A DNA stretch of 64,000 bases, taken from the NCBI GenBank assembly GCA_030686995.1, contig CM060698.1, positions 140,263,106 through 140,327,105 on the forward strand, in the 5' to 3' direction. The notes below the pieces were generated by a model. It saw only the letters and a list, made by a program, of their open reading frames with translations. It was not told the DNA's origin and searched no databases. This document shows, one piece after another, positions 12,330 to 27,300 of the stretch. The translations under genes and the position numbers were made by a program. The stretch comes from Artemisia argyi. Taxonomy: Eukaryota; Streptophyta; Magnoliopsida; Asterales; Asteraceae. The number at the start of each line of letters is the position of its first letter. Position 1 is the first letter of the stretch.

Positions 12330-15300
12330 GGAATTTGATTTATAAGTGAAGTATATCTATACTACCTTATAATGTATTTAAGAAATCTATATTTAAAAGT
12401 CTTAAAATGTTTAAGATCAAAAATATTTATTTAATATGAAAAGATGCATATACACCACTTTAATGCACATAATTTTCAGACTTAAAAGACAAATAGCATA
12501 GTGTACACCACTTTAATGCACATATTAAAAAACAAACATTAATGATATTTAATGTAGTCAATTAATTAATTGGTAAATAAATACAATTAATACAATTATT
12601 AAAATATGTTCAAAAAAATACACTTATTAAAACATCTCTTACATCACAAATACAAATTATTAAGCATATTGTACAATCAAATTAAGCACAATTCCTACAT
12701 TAAAGGTCACTGATACAAATAATAAAGTACTTTACACAAATATTTAGGCCCGAGCGGCAACGGGCCAAATGGTCTTGAGCCCGAACGGGTGCGGGCCAAA
12801 TAGGCTCGAGCCCAAACGGGCACAGCTTAAACGAAATTCTTGATATCCGTAAATTTATTGTCAAAAAGAATATAATAAACTAAAATACATGATTCACCGG
12901 AAAATTTAATTTCAGGGTACCCGCCGCTGCAACGCGCGGGTACCTGCTAGTATAAAGTTAATTGCGTAAGTGTCATTGAAATTTAGTTGGTTTACATTTC
13001 ACTTAGTAACAAAAACAACTGGACTTTTGAAGCATTCTCGTTTGTACCGTTACTCCACTTCCTGCTCTTAGAAAAAGCTAAATTTAGAATACCTTTCAGA
13101 TTCTTTTAAAAAGGAAGTTGTACATGGATAGAAACCAATGCCACTTTATCTGCCATAAATAACGTTTCAGTAAGAGGAGGAGGTGTGGGCTCGCCAAGGA
13201 GGCTCGTCGTCCGACGTGGAGCTCGCCAAAGCTCGCCACCACACCAGCTGCAGCTCGTCGTGGCTCGCCAAAGAGTATCTCGTCGTCTGCGTTACGAGGG
13301 AGAAGTCCCTGCAAATGTTGTCATTTTTTTTTCTTTCTTTTTTGGGTTATATTGTTTTTGTATGTATTTTGTAGAAAATGATTTGTATGAAATGTTAAGT
13401 GAAGAATGAAATTGTGAAACACCGATTAAGCATAACATTGATATTACTTGAAACAACGACTACAACAATAACTTACGATACGATAACTAAGAAACAGAAA
13501 TTCGAACCACTAAAAAACGATATGATAAATAAACATAAAACTATGATTCAATAAAATGAATCATCCGACACATATCCCTCGTGACTCGAGTAGGAGACAC
13601 TTGAGTCGTCCTCACTCGATGGCACAGGTGGAAGTCCCTGAGCCCAACGCCATTCTGCTCTTCTGTTCTTCCGATCCTGTTTTCCTTTGAGGTACGCCTC
13701 ACGCTCCCTTTCCTGACGGGCTTGCTCAGCTTCATACTCCAAAAGCATTTGCATATCCAGCTCATACTGTTCTTCCTCAGTTTTGAATTCAAAATTTCAA
13801 ATGTATCCCGCCCTCTGTTTTTAAATTCAAAATTTGAAATGTATCCCGCTTTCAATAAACCCCTATTTATACCATGCAATATCATTCAATTTTACACACA
13901 CTGCAATATTTACACACACTACAATGGCAAACCGTTGGTCAATGGAAGAAGAATACGTGCTAGCTACCATTTGGCTTGAAGTTCATGATTCTACATCCGC
14001 TGTGACTGAACGTTCCTTTTGGAATGAAGTTACAGAAAGGTTCAACAATCAAAGTGATGGTCCGCACCGTAATAAAAATAGTATTACGGCTCTATGGAGT
14101 AGGATGAATGATGAATGTCAAAACTATAATGCTATTTACAAAGAGTTGATGCGTACAAGTGATGACCGTTGTCGTCTCAGCAATGCAAACCGTATTTACT
14201 ATGAACGCTATGAGAAAGGGATTAAGTATCAACATGTGTGGTTCGCTCTAAGAAACACAAGGGCATGGGACAGAGACGATTAGTAGTTGTGTATTTCTGT
14301 TTCCGTATCGTGTGTATTTCTTTTCCGTATTGTTGTACTGTTGTGTAATGTTCCGTGTTGTTGTAACCACCCTTTTATGTGAATTTGAATTTTCAATTTG
14401 AATTCTAAATTATAGGGGTGAGCATGGGGCGGGGTTGGGCGGTTTTATGGTAAAACCAAAAACCGAACCGTATATTTCGGTTTTTAAAAACTATAAACCG
14501 TTTGGTTTCGGTCTTTTCGGTTTCGGTTTTTCGGTTTTTGACATTGAATCGGTTCGGTTTTGGTTTTTTGTTCGGTTTTTTCTTACTTGAAAACAAGCAA
14601 GTTTTAATCTTATATAAAATTTACGATTCCAAGTTTCAAGTAAAAATATTTAGACAAATATCAACAATTACATAATATCCGGCAATCCAAAGCTTCAAAA
14701 AAACGTACAAAACAACCAAACGTTTTCTAAATATAAAATGCTGGTCTTTGCTGCTTTACACTTTTCGTTTGCAAAATCATTCAAAGAACACTACTGTTCG
14801 AAAACAAAGTATAACATCTATAAGTATAACAAATTTGAATGTATAAATAATAAACAACACTATTTTTTTAATAGATAAAGTTGTATACTCAAATCTTTAA
14901 AATTAAATTGTAAATTTCTTATTTGGATAAAATTATATAAAACCATATATAAAGGTGGGGCGGGGCGGTTTTTTCGATTCGGTTTTTCTTATGAAACCAA
15001 AAACCGCCCCAAACATTCGGTTTTTATGAAATTCGAAACCACCACCATCGGTTTGTCAAATGGGGTGGTTTTTTCGGTTTGGCTTTTTTCGGTTTTTTCG
15101 GTTTAGATTCGGTTTTTCGGTTTTTGTGCTCACCCCTACTAAATTATCCCGCTCAGTTGAAATTTGAATTTTGAATTTGCACACGTTTTCATTGTTTTGT
15201 TTGAAATTTTGAAATTTTGAAATTTGAAATTTTAAAATTTTAAAATATCCCGCCGTCTTTTTTGAAATTTTGAAATTTTAATAATATCTCCGCCCTCTGT

Positions 15301-18300
15301 TTCGAAATTTGAATTAGTATGTTGTATTTGTAGACTCTTCTCACAGGTCTGATCTCCAGGATCATGTTTATGAACAAACAACATCATGTATTCATCCAAA
15401 GAGAATCGAATAAATAGAGACAAAAGATATGGGTTGAACCCCTCTTCAATCTGATATATTAATACGTATGGAGTTAAGTTTTACAAAGATCCTAAACCTA
15501 TTTATACTGATTGAATCGTTGCCTCACAAGAGACACAACGTTTCATCAAATCGTTATAAAAACTTCTAACCGTTGTAACCCTACACTATATAACCGTTTC
15601 TATCTAATGACCCATATTGGCCCATATCGACCCAGCCCATATTAACTTTACAGGCTTTACATATCAATTACAGAAACATAATACATACTAAATACATTAA
15701 CTAACTTCTTTCATTAACATGTTATATCATTAAGGTTCCAACATTCTCCCCCCTAATGATATAACCAGTAATTCTTGAGTCTTCTTCACGTGTCTTCATC
15801 ATCTTCTTTTCTTGATTTTCTGGGTATGTGATCAAACCCGCCTCGCTGTTAAAAGTCAAATCCGCCTAGCAAATAATTGTCACGTCCGCTTCCTGCTAAT
15901 GATAACTATTGTCCGCTTCACCACTATTGACAATCAAAACCGCTTCTCCGCTGTTGATCTTGATCAATCCCGCTATTCTGCTGTTGATAATCAAACCCGC
16001 TGTTCCGCTGTTGTTTATCAATCCCGCTAATCCACTGTTGATCTTAAACTACCCTTAACCCAATTTGTTCTAACACCTACAGCACCCTGGTTAACCAATG
16101 GTTTACCTACTGTATCCTCCAAGAATAGTACCCTGGTTTCCTACTAACCAACTATCCTTAATCCTCCTGGTTTCTATAAAAGACCTGTACCTTTTGCCAA
16201 AACACCCTGGTCTCTCACAAAACCAAAATCCCTGGTTTCACCACAAAACCAACACAACTTCCTGGTTTCACCACAAAACCAAAACAACTCCCTGGTTTCA
16301 CCACAAAACAAAAACAACTATTGTTCCTACTCCAAGAATAGTTTTCCCGGTTGTAAGACAAACCCAAAACAATTATTTCAATTCCCTAAGAAATGATACA
16401 TGATTTTCGGTTGTCTAACAAATCTACTATTCTAATCCTCTTCTAATCATAATAATTCTTAATTCCAACACTAGATACCCACAATTCGAAATTGAGAAAA
16501 AAACTTATCTCACCATGTTCGGTTTCTTGATTCAGCCTTTGGTTCCTCTTCTGCGAATCTTTTCAACCCTAGGCTCTGATGCCACTGTAGACTCTTCTCA
16601 CAGGTCTGATCTCCAGGATCATGTTTATGAACAAACAACATCATGTATTCATCCAAAGAGAATCGAATAAATAGAGACAAAAGATATGGGTTGAACCCCT
16701 CTTCAATCTGATATATTAATACGTATGGAGTTAAGTTTTACAAAGATCCTAAACCTATTTATACTGATTGAATCGTTGCCTCACAAGAGACACAACGTTT
16801 CATCAAATCGTTATAAAAACTTCTAACCGTTGTAACCCTACACTATATAACCGTTTCTATCTAATGACCCATATTGGCCCATATCGACCCAGCCCATATT
16901 AACTTTACAGGCTTTACATATCAATTACAGAAACATAATACATACTAAATACATTAACTAACTTCTTTCATTAACATGTTATATCATTAAGGTTCCAACA
17001 GTATTATTTTGTATAATTTGTTAAATGAATTTAGTTTATTTATTGAAATGAATTAAAAAAAAATGGTAAGTGGTGGCCCCAAATGAGCAAGTTGACGTTA
17101 GTTATGAGTGAGGAGATTTTAGTTGTGAAGAGGTGTTGGGGTGATGTGGCACCCGTAGGCCCCAAATAAGGAGCTTGAGGCTTGTCACCACACTTCTCCC
17201 TCTAAGGAATCTGATCGATTTGTTAGCGCATAGTAATCAGTTCGTTTTACTTTGTTAGAAATTTTAAGTCCTCTTTAGTAATTACTTTACCGGTAACCCT
17301 TTAACCAAAAAAGTCCTCTTTAGTTATTTGTTTCATTCAACAGAATTTTTTTATATGCATTGAAACGACTGCATCTAAAAAAGTAGTTTCAATGACTAAC
17401 ATAAAAAGCGGAATCAAATATATACAGTGTATTAAGGTGAGGTGGTTTTATTACACATTAATCTATATCTATACTTCTTATAATACATATTAGAGCCTCT
17501 ATCTTATTAAATTTTTAAGATTTTCTAATATAGATTTTAAATAAATACATATATTAAAGCTTTATGTACAATTAATTTATACACAACCATATATATTAAA
17601 CATATGTAATTAATACTTTTTTTAAATCACCCATTTACTGAAAAATGCAACTATTTTACAACATAGTACAAACTAATCAAGCTATTAATCATCTATTGTT
17701 AAAATCAATAACCCAAGCACTTAAAACACCAGCAAAAAAAAACATAACTTACGCAACTTAAAGGACCAACATGTACAACTTAAAGGAACAAAATGACTAA
17801 AGTTACTCAAATATAAAATTCTCACAATTTATAAAGTTATTATAACGAAAAATATAAAATTAAAAGACATTAATCACCACAAATTTTGTTACAGGGTACC
17901 CGCCGCCTCAACGAGCGGGTAACCTGCTAGTATTAAAATAAGTCTAACAACCACCAAATGGCCTAGTGGTAAGGTCCTTGGCTTTCAAACAAGAGGTCAA
18001 GAGTTCAAACCTCAATAGGTGTGCACATTTGAGGGTGGCCAAGGAAGGGCCGGAAACAGTCCCAGGATTAACCTGGTGAGGCGGAAAACCACATCCGCTT
18101 TATATTAATACACGTCGCATTTATGGTTTCTAACAGAAGTTGTAAACAATAATCATACATTCTTATTTTGTGCATTTTTATTGATAATTGTGTATTAACT
18201 TATTGACTTCACTTATGTGGCAAACTTAGGTCCGAATGGCCTTACAGGTATAACGGTTAACAAATCTGTTGAGTTCTCATATGAAGAACTTTCAACAGCT

Positions 18301-21300
18301 ACTGATGACTTCAACCTTGCTAATAAGATCGGCCAAGGTGGTTTTGGTGTTGTGTACTATGCAGAGCTCAGAGGCGAGGTGTGGAACTAGGATTTTTGAG
18401 TTTTCTGCTGCTATAATTATGTGACTTCCATACCGTTCAATCTGCCCAAAAATTAACAGGCTCAGTTTATATATATAAATTTTACAAATTGATATCAAAA
18501 TGTAACACAAGCAGAAATACTTATTGACGTATGCATATGGTTCCTCGTTTCATCTTTTTACCATGCATCATCTGATGTTTATATATGTTGAAAGCTGCAC
18601 CTATGTGCTAGTATCATAACGTGATTTTAAAGGTAGCTGGACGGGCAGGTTGGGTTGACATAAATACTTGTGTCCATTTTCTATATGAAGTGTGTCAAAA
18701 CATGACTATGAAAGACATATTGTTTCAATAAGAATGTATATATTTTTTTTTATTTAAATGTTATGGGAGCTTGTATAAGAAATACTCGTTAGTAGCGACT
18801 TACGACCCATTCATCCAATTTCTTTTTAGCTAATTCTTTCTGTATAACATGTTGAATCTGTTAGAGAAACCTTAATTAACCATTCGTAAGTATATTGGAT
18901 GAAATTGCCACCTCTAGTAATTTTATGTATGTGTCATCATTTTACGTTTCTTATCTAATTCTTCAAACTTCTGCAGAAAGCTGCTATCAAGAAGATGGAT
19001 ATGCAAGCTTCTAAAGAGTTTCTTGCCGAACTGAAAGTCTTAACGCATGTTCATCACCTGAACCTGGTAAGAGGGGTTTGGTATAAATTTGGTTTGGAGA
19101 AAATAAGCAGTTGTGTTCATCTTGACTCTTCTTTAGAAGCAGAACTAAAAGCGATGCAGTCATTCGTGGGATTATTATTGTAAATATGAGATATGTCAGA
19201 TATCATTGCAGTCATAGCAATATGTGTGAGATTTTGAGTTGCTGTAAGGTGTCTTTGACTTCAAAGTGATATTGAAATCTTATGTTTTGACATGCAGGTG
19301 CGTTTGATAGGATATTGTGTCAAGGGTTCTCTTTTCCTGGTATACGAGTTCATTGAAAATGGGAATTTGAGTCAACATTTACATGGATCAGGTAATTACT
19401 TCTTTTTTTTTTTTTTTTTTTTTTTTTTGGTAATATAGTGAAATAGTGAATGATTGGAATGTTAGAGTTTGACAATCAAAGTACACATATTGCGGAAGCT
19501 AGGATCAAGTAATAACACGTATAAAGATTAACTAAAACATAAATAGAAAACATACCCGATGCACTTCAAATAAACCTTGATTCTTGTACAATTAGATCAA
19601 TGATAAACCCCTTACCGTTTTGTTTATCGATCTCTTGATAATTACTAAAGTAAGTAATTACCTCGTTCTTGTACACACAAACTACCAACGAATAAAGGTT
19701 TGATGCAAGTAAACAAAACACTTAATTTGCTTATGAAAATTTCGATCCTAAAACCCTTATGGGAGTGAGGATCGATCGACCAAGAGAAGAAACAAGGAGA
19801 AGAAAACTTTAGGGTTTTGTGTGTGTGCACAAGAGATGTGAAACCCTAATCCTTGGCCTTGTATATATACTAGGTGATTCCTTGGAGCACAAGCAAGGGT
19901 GGATCGACCCATGGTGTGGGCTTCGACCGGCCTAGGCACCCTTGGGGTGTTTCTAGATCCTTCTTGACTCCCAAGTTACACTCTAGTCCTCGTTCTCTTA
20001 TCCCTTAATAATAATTAATACTTACGTTTAATATTAATGATTATTTAGTCCCTTAAGTGTTTATAAATATATATATACGATACATTTAACATATATATAT
20101 TTATTTACATTATTCTTGTTTGTAAAGTGTGCAATCCCGAGGTCTCGGGTTCGATACTAGACATTTACTAATTAATATTTATACGTAACTTTTAACAGCT
20201 CCCACTCGTATATCTATTAATAGTAAAATGACAATGGTTAGCGTCTTGCAACACTCCAATGCCCCTAGTTCGACCTGAGCTAGGTTTCCTGGAAAACCTT
20301 TAATGATTCATCATTATTATTATCCTTTCGCCTCTAATACTACATTAATAAAGATGTGAGGTTCTTTATTAAATTCTGTTTCTCGTCTCTTTATGATTGA
20401 ACAAAATTACCAAAACATCTGAACGTATTCCAGATAGACTTTGGGCGTGGCCACGCAAACATTTTGTCAACCCTACGAGGGGCCCAGCAGTATTAAACTT
20501 CTGAACAAATCAGAAGGAGCGAATTCTCTCTTGACTACAAGAATAACCCATGAACTTTGCAACATTCTGAAAACAACCCTTATGACTTCCAATTACGGTA
20601 AGCGGTAGATTGCTCCACAAAATGCACTACATCCATGACACTTATCTGGTATCTCAAGTCTGAGGATAACTATTAAATATGATTCTCACAATAAATTTAA
20701 ATCATATTGTTGGGATAAGTCCAATACTCAATTCATTGAATATCATGTGAAATTGGTATGACTACGCATCAATATACTTTCAAGTATATCCTAAACCAAT
20801 ACTCAAAATTGTCTTAGTTTAATGATATTCCCATATCATTAATCGACAACGGACTATTTAGAATAATAAATTATTCACGGATCTTAAACATGCAAATATA
20901 GGATATATTATTAATAAGACAATGAATAAATAAACATAACCAATATTTTATTTCAGTAAATATTAATAATTGTACATTACATCCTTTATCCAAATACTAA
21001 TCACAAATGGGCATGAAACTATCAGCTAATTTAAGTCCTATTCCTTCAGCATGCTTGTAAAGCTTGGTGCCAGGTAAAGGCTTTGTAAATTGATCAGCTA
21101 AGTTTTCATCTGTGTGAACTTTGAGCATTTCGATTTCACCTATCTCAACTTGTTCTCTGACATAGTGGTGCTTAATCGGGAAATGTCTGGTGCCTCTCAT
21201 GATTCCAGGTTCATTGGCAAATGTAATTGCGGCTGAGTTGTCACAATACATTTTTATAGGTCGCTGAATCGAAGGCATAACCCCAAGCCCTGAAACAAAC

Positions 21301-24300
21301 TTCCTAATCCAAACAGCTTCCATTGCAGCTTCTGAAGCAGCTATATACTCACTTTCTGTAGCAGACATCGCCAGTACACTCTGCTTTTTGCTCCTCCAAT
21401 CAACAGCTCCTCCATTAATGACAAAGACATAACCCGTCTGAGACTTCGTATCATCTTTATCACCTTTCCAAGAAGCATCGCAGTAACCTGTTACATCAAG
21501 CTCTGCAGATGGAGTACCCCCATATACTAAGAACATCTCTTTAGTAGCCCTAAGGTACTTAAGAATATTCTTAACAGCAGTCCAGTGTTTTTCACCTGGG
21601 TTCTGCTGATATCGACTGGTTAAATTCTGAGCAAACGCAACATCAGGCCTTGTGCTTTTTACCGCATACATTATAGATCCCACAGCCGAAGCATAAGGGA
21701 CTCTCTTCATGCGTTGCACCTCTTCGGGTGTTGAAGCACAAACTTTGTTGCTCAAGCCATGTTGCTCTTGCATCGGCAAATATCCTTTCTTGGAATTTTG
21801 CATACTGAATCTCTTCAATATTTTATCAATGTAAGCACTTTGGCTTAATCCAATTAATCGCTGAGATCTATCTCTATATATCTTGATTCCCAGAATAAAT
21901 GCAGCTTCCCCTAGATCTTTCATAGAAAAACAACTTCCAAGATATTCCTTAACCTTTTGTAAACTTGGAATGTCATTCCCCATGATCAATATGTCATCGA
22001 CATATAATATAAGGAAAATTACATTACTCCCACTAGCTTTGTGATATACACATGGCTCATCAAGATTTTGAGTGAATCCATACTTCTTAATTTCACTATC
22101 AAATCTTTTATTCCATTGTCGTGATGCTTGCTTTAATCCATAAATGGATCTCTTAAGCTTGCATACACGATCTGGGAATTCTGGATTTACAAACCCCTCA
22201 GGCTGCGCCATATAGATGTCTTCATCTAGGCGACCATTTAAGAAGGCGGTTTTGACATCCATTTGCCAAATCTCATAGTCATAGTAAGCGGCTATGGCTA
22301 TAAGAATCCTAATTGCCCTTATGTCAGCTACAGGAGAAAAGGTCTCCTCATAGTCAACACCTAAAGTTTGAGTATAGCCTTTAGCTACCAAACGGGCCTT
22401 ATAGGTGTGTACAATGCCATCCATATCAGTCTTCTTCTTGTAGAGCCATTTACTCCCAACTAGCTTGGCACCCGGAGGTAGGTCTACTTCTTCCCAGACT
22501 TCATTATCTTTCATGGATTGCATTTCCCCATTCATAGCTCCCTGCCATTTTTCCTTTTCTGGACTATTCATAGCAGCTTTATAACTTGTAGGTTCATCAA
22601 GATCCCCTATCAAGTTGTCATCACACTCCATGTTTAAACATAGACGTGTAGGAGCCTTCACAGATCTTGAAGATCTGCGAACGGGAATCACTTCAACTTC
22701 TGGTGGAGGACCTAAACTTTCAGGTTCTTCAGGAAGTTGGCTAGTGTTTTCAGAAGGTGTCACATCTTCATGATCGTCTTCCAGATCATATACTCTCCCA
22801 CTGAATTCTTGAGATATGAGCTCCTTTTCTAAGAAGTCTCCATACCTTGCAACAAAAACCTTGTTTTCAGCTGGGTAATAAAAGTAGTAACCCATAGTTT
22901 CCTTAGGGTAACCTACGAAGATGCACTTTACAGATCTTTGTTGGAGTTTGTCTGCTGAGTCACGTTTAACATACGCCTCACAACCCCAGACCTTTAGATA
23001 AGACAAGTTAGGAACTTTCCCAGTCCATACTTCATATGGAGTCTTATCAACCTTCTTTGTTGGAACCATATTTAAAATGCGAACTGCAGATTCCAAGGCA
23101 TAATCCCAAAACGAGTAAGGAAGAGTTGTTAGATTAAACATAGATCGTATCATATCTTGCAATGTACGATTCCTTCTTTCAGATACACCATTTTGTTGTG
23201 GAGTATATGGAGAAGTAAGGTGCTGGACAATTCCCTCCTTTGCTAAGTAATCTATAAACTCTTGACTCAGGTATTCACCACCTCTATCGGATCGAAGAGC
23301 TTTAATCTTCTTTCCTAGTTGCAACTCTACTTCTGCTTTAAACACTTTGAATGTCTCAAACACCTCATGTTTATGTTTAAGTAAATAAACATAACCATAA
23401 CGGCTGTAGTCATCCGTAAATGTTAAGAAGTAGCTAGCACCTCTCCTTGACACATGTCTAAGTGGTCCACACACATCTGTGTGAATAAGACCAAGTAGAT
23501 CATTCGCCCTTTCAATCCTATTTTTAAAGGGTTTCTTAGTCATTTTCCCAGCAATGCAAGATTCGCATTTATCAAATGATTCATCATTGATCTTTTCTAA
23601 AAGCCCATCATGTTGCAGCTTTTTCATGCGATCTTTGCCAATGTGAGCAAGTCGACAATGCCAAAGATAAGATGAATCCAGACCTTTCTTGATTCTCTTA
23701 TTGTTGATGCTATACATTGAATTATTTTTAACAAAAGCTTTATCATTATCATTCATATCAATTTCAAAGACACCATTCACAGCAATAGCATTAAAATAAA
23801 AAACACCATTTAAAGAAACCGAAATTCCATTGCTAGAAATAGTATGCTCAAAACCAAGGTTCAACAAACATGAAAATGAAATTACACCTCTAACAATTGA
23901 CGGTGCATAATGACAATTATTTAAAGATAGTACTAAGCCCGAAGGCAACACTAAATCATAAACTCCTATAGCTTCAACTCCTGCATGCGCTCCGTTACCA
24001 ACGTGCAAGAATTGTTGTCCATAGGCCAGCTTTCTCTCAACTCTAAACCCCTGCAAGGTATTGCAAATATGAATGCCACATCCCGTATCATATACCCATG
24101 AATTCAATTTAGGAGTAAGAGTGAATAATTCAATCATAAAGAACGCACCTGATGAACTGGGGTTACCAGCTTCATTCCCCTGCTTCTTGAGTCGCAAGTC
24201 ATGAATATAGAGAGGACAATTGCGCTTCCAATGGCCCTTTTCATGACAATGGTGACATGCCTGATCCTTCTTGTTTGGTGGATTCACCTTTTTCTGCTTA

Positions 24301-27300
24301 GGCTGATGTTGCTTCATCTTGGGTTCAGGTTGATAGGCCATGACCTGCTTGCCTTTGTTAACCTTCCCTTTGCCTTTGTTCACATGCGATTTCTTCTGGA
24401 TTCTCCCACCATGAATTGCCAACACTTGCGGGGTAGGATTCTTGACCTTGGCTGGTAGACTTTTCTCATACTCAATAAGCAATGCGAGTAATTCAGATAC
24501 TGTCTTCCCCGAGCAGTGCATATTGAAGTTCTGCACAAAACCAGCAAAGTCCTTGTTAAGGGACCTGTTGATCAAGTGCACTTGCACATTGTCAGGGTAA
24601 CCAAATCCAATTCTGTGAAGCTGATCAAAAGATTCCTTCATCTCAGTCACATAATCTTCAACTGGTTTACCATCACCATGCTTGCAGTTATGTAGCTTGT
24701 CCAATTCATCATACAATTCAACTGCTGGTGGTTTCTCATAAGATTGCCTAAGAACATCAAGCATATCTTTTGGGAAAAAGTACTCAAACTTCTTTTGCAA
24801 TTGAGCACTCATGCTAGTGAGCATTAAACAAGCAACCTCATTAAACTTAGCATGTTCCACCCTCCATGCCGCCTTGACTGCTTCTGGTTCAGAAGCAGCA
24901 GGCTCAGCTGGGCATTCTTCGGTCAAATAGTCCATTTTACCGGTCGACCTCAAGACAATTCTAAGTGAGCGGTACCAATCATTGAAATTCTTTCCAGTCA
25001 GTTTCTCTCTCTCAAGATGACTCTTGAAAGCAGAAATCACAGATGGGGTATCGGGTTGAGCCATATCTACAGATAAAAGTTCAAACATTAGTATTTTCGA
25101 TAATAAATATCTTCAAGAAAATAAAATACCCATTAGTTATATTCATATAACCACCAAAATTTTCTTGAAAACCTAGGATCTAACTTTACATAGTTCCACC
25201 ACATCAGTTGATCTGCTAGTGGTGAAAGTACAAAAGATAGTAATCTGTCGAACAATAATTGGCAAACAAGATTTCCAATTCCTAGATCATTATGGGAATT
25301 ACATCAAATTGATTCATCAATTTGCCTTGTAAGCATGTTTCATCCCATCTCATGCCTTAAGTTCTAGGTCTCACGCACAACTTAATTAAGTCGTCTACCT
25401 TAGAAACTGTAAAATTACAATTATGGTCTCACGCGTTAAAAGAATTTTACCTTGTTATAGTAATTTAGCCTAGGTCTCACGTTTACTAAATTAAAATTCC
25501 AAGTGTTTCTTATAGGTAGATGGCATGTAACTTAAATTATAAAGGGTATTTATTTTTGATATGTCAATCAAAATATGTACAAAGATGCATGCACTCATCT
25601 TTATAACATAAGTTTTCATAAAAACTTTTTATATCCAATTTGTGAAATTAATACACAAAGTTTTACTTGAGGTTTATGCCAAAACCCTAAGATGACTTTC
25701 TACAACATATGATTTTAAAAGTAATTCGTTTAAGACATATTCAAGATTGTGATAACCAAGGCAGACTCTAAGGCTCTTTTCTAAGCCTTCAAATCACGGT
25801 TATGAATATCATCTTAAAAGACTTAATTTTAAAAACATATTTGCACAAAACATCATTCAAGCAAAAGTTTATGGATTCAATCTCAAAATAGTAATAAAGT
25901 TTGAATTTTGCTAGTCTCGACTGGGAGCTGATTACCGTGCGAATCGGACCACGATTGTCAATAAGACCTTGCAAGATTCTTACTTTATCACTTTAGGGTT
26001 TCAAAATTATTAGTCCATATTATTTTCTTTTATGAAAATCACCCTTTTTATTGCTTACATCAAGTCAAACAATTAAGAAAACAATAAAACAAGTAATTTA
26101 AAGAAAATAAACAACTAATAATAAAACCTGAAACAATTAGCCACATGCAAACCATATTAAAAGATCCTAATAAAATCAATTCTAGGTATAATTATGCATG
26201 TAATCACCTAAGGCCTTCCCTTCTTAATGGAAGTGGAGCCACATACATTGACGAATCAATTGCGTAGGCCAAAGATAATATACACACCACATAGCATATA
26301 AATTGATTTTAATATATATGGAGTCTTCCCCAATTTTAGATCTATTTAAAACATGTGACATAAATAAACAAACAAGATCCATGACTAACATGCATGTTTC
26401 GTCACGGATTAACCTAACAATTAGCACATAGGTCACAAGTATGTCCACAAAAACCGGTTTAGACCTAGGGTTTCTATATGATTATTATATAATCAAGAAA
26501 ACCACAAACCCTAATTAGGGTTTTATAGTGGAAATCGACCCCCCCCTTAAAATTAGGGTTAGGGTTACAAAAATTTTTAAAAAATTTAAAGAAAACCCTA
26601 GAAAAACATGTATCTAAAACAATTAAAGATCCGATTTTTATTACGTTTTAGTAATCAATTACATGTTATCCATGGCTCGTGATGCCACTGTTAGAGTTTG
26701 ACAATCAAAGTACACATATTGCGGAAGCTAGGATCAAGTAATAACACGTATAAAGATTAACTAAAACATAAATAGAAAACATACCCGATGCACTTCAAAT
26801 AAACCTTGATTCTTGTACAATTAGATCAATGATAAACCCCTTACCGTTTTGTTTATCGATCTCTTGATAATTACTAAAGTAAGTAATTACCTCGTTCTTG
26901 TACACACAAACTACCAACGAATAAAGGTTTGATGCAAGTAAACAAAACACTTAATTTGCTTATGAAAATTTCGATCCTAAAACCCTTATGGGAGTGAGGA
27001 TCGATCGACCAAGAGAAGAAACAAGGAGAAGAAAACTTTAGGGTTTTGTGTGTGTGCACAAGAGATGTGAAACCCTAATCCTTGGCCTTGTATATATACT
27101 AGGTGATTCCTTGGAGCACAAGCAAGGGTGGATCGACCCATGGTGTGGGCTTCGACCGGCCTAGGCACCCTTGGGGTGTTTCTAGATCCTTCTTGACTCC
27201 CAAGTTACACTCTAGTCCTCGTTCTCTTATCCCTTAATAATAATTAATACTTACGTTTAATATTAATGATTATTTAGTCCCTTAAGTGTTTATAAATATA

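Larger units (their letters stand above)
15329..17000 (-). mobile_element. Small non-autonomous LTR element (TRIM-like), identical LTRs
   Basis: LTRs at 15329-15743 and 16586-17000 (415 bp each) look identical by eye and have TG...CA ends. The 5-bp target duplication GTATT lies at 15324-15328 and 17001-17005. The primer site (complement of about 16567-16585: TGGCATCAGAGCCTAGGG, iMet type) sits beside the right LTR and the purine tract (complement of TTCTCCCCCCTA) beside the left one, so it points to the minus strand. The 842 bp core is non-coding, with repeats of CCCTGGTTTCACCACAAAAC at about 16206-16315 and CCCGCT/GCTGTTGAT motifs at 15840-16040. Confidence 0.88.
13174..17202. mobile_element. 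PIF/Harbinger-like element, non-autonomous, with nested insertions
   Basis: The left end GAGGAGGAGGTGTGG and the complement of the right end (GAGGGAGAAGTGTGG) match at 12 of 15 positions. Both are flanked by TAA (13171-13173 and 17203-17205), the 3-bp target typical of PIF/Harbinger. It carries a Myb/SANT-like ORF (13924-14283) and a diverging coding-like fragment (about 13548-13792), but I found no DDE transposase. A hAT MITE and a small LTR element are inserted within it. The TIRs are imperfect, so the boundaries are moderately certain. 12952-13173 to its left shows nothing. Confidence 0.55.

Noticed and set aside
15812..16403. Coding ORFs in the TRIM-like core
   Set aside because: Peptides derive from the short DNA repeats; no retroelement domain.
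17957..18030. tRNA gene from A-box/B-box match
   Set aside because: No acceptor-stem pairing is visible, and the A/B boxes sit in a 179 bp unit with a tail and TCTAACA duplications, so it is called a SINE.
24201..24458. Plus-strand ORF inside copia
   Set aside because: Shadow of the intact gag-pol frame on the other strand.
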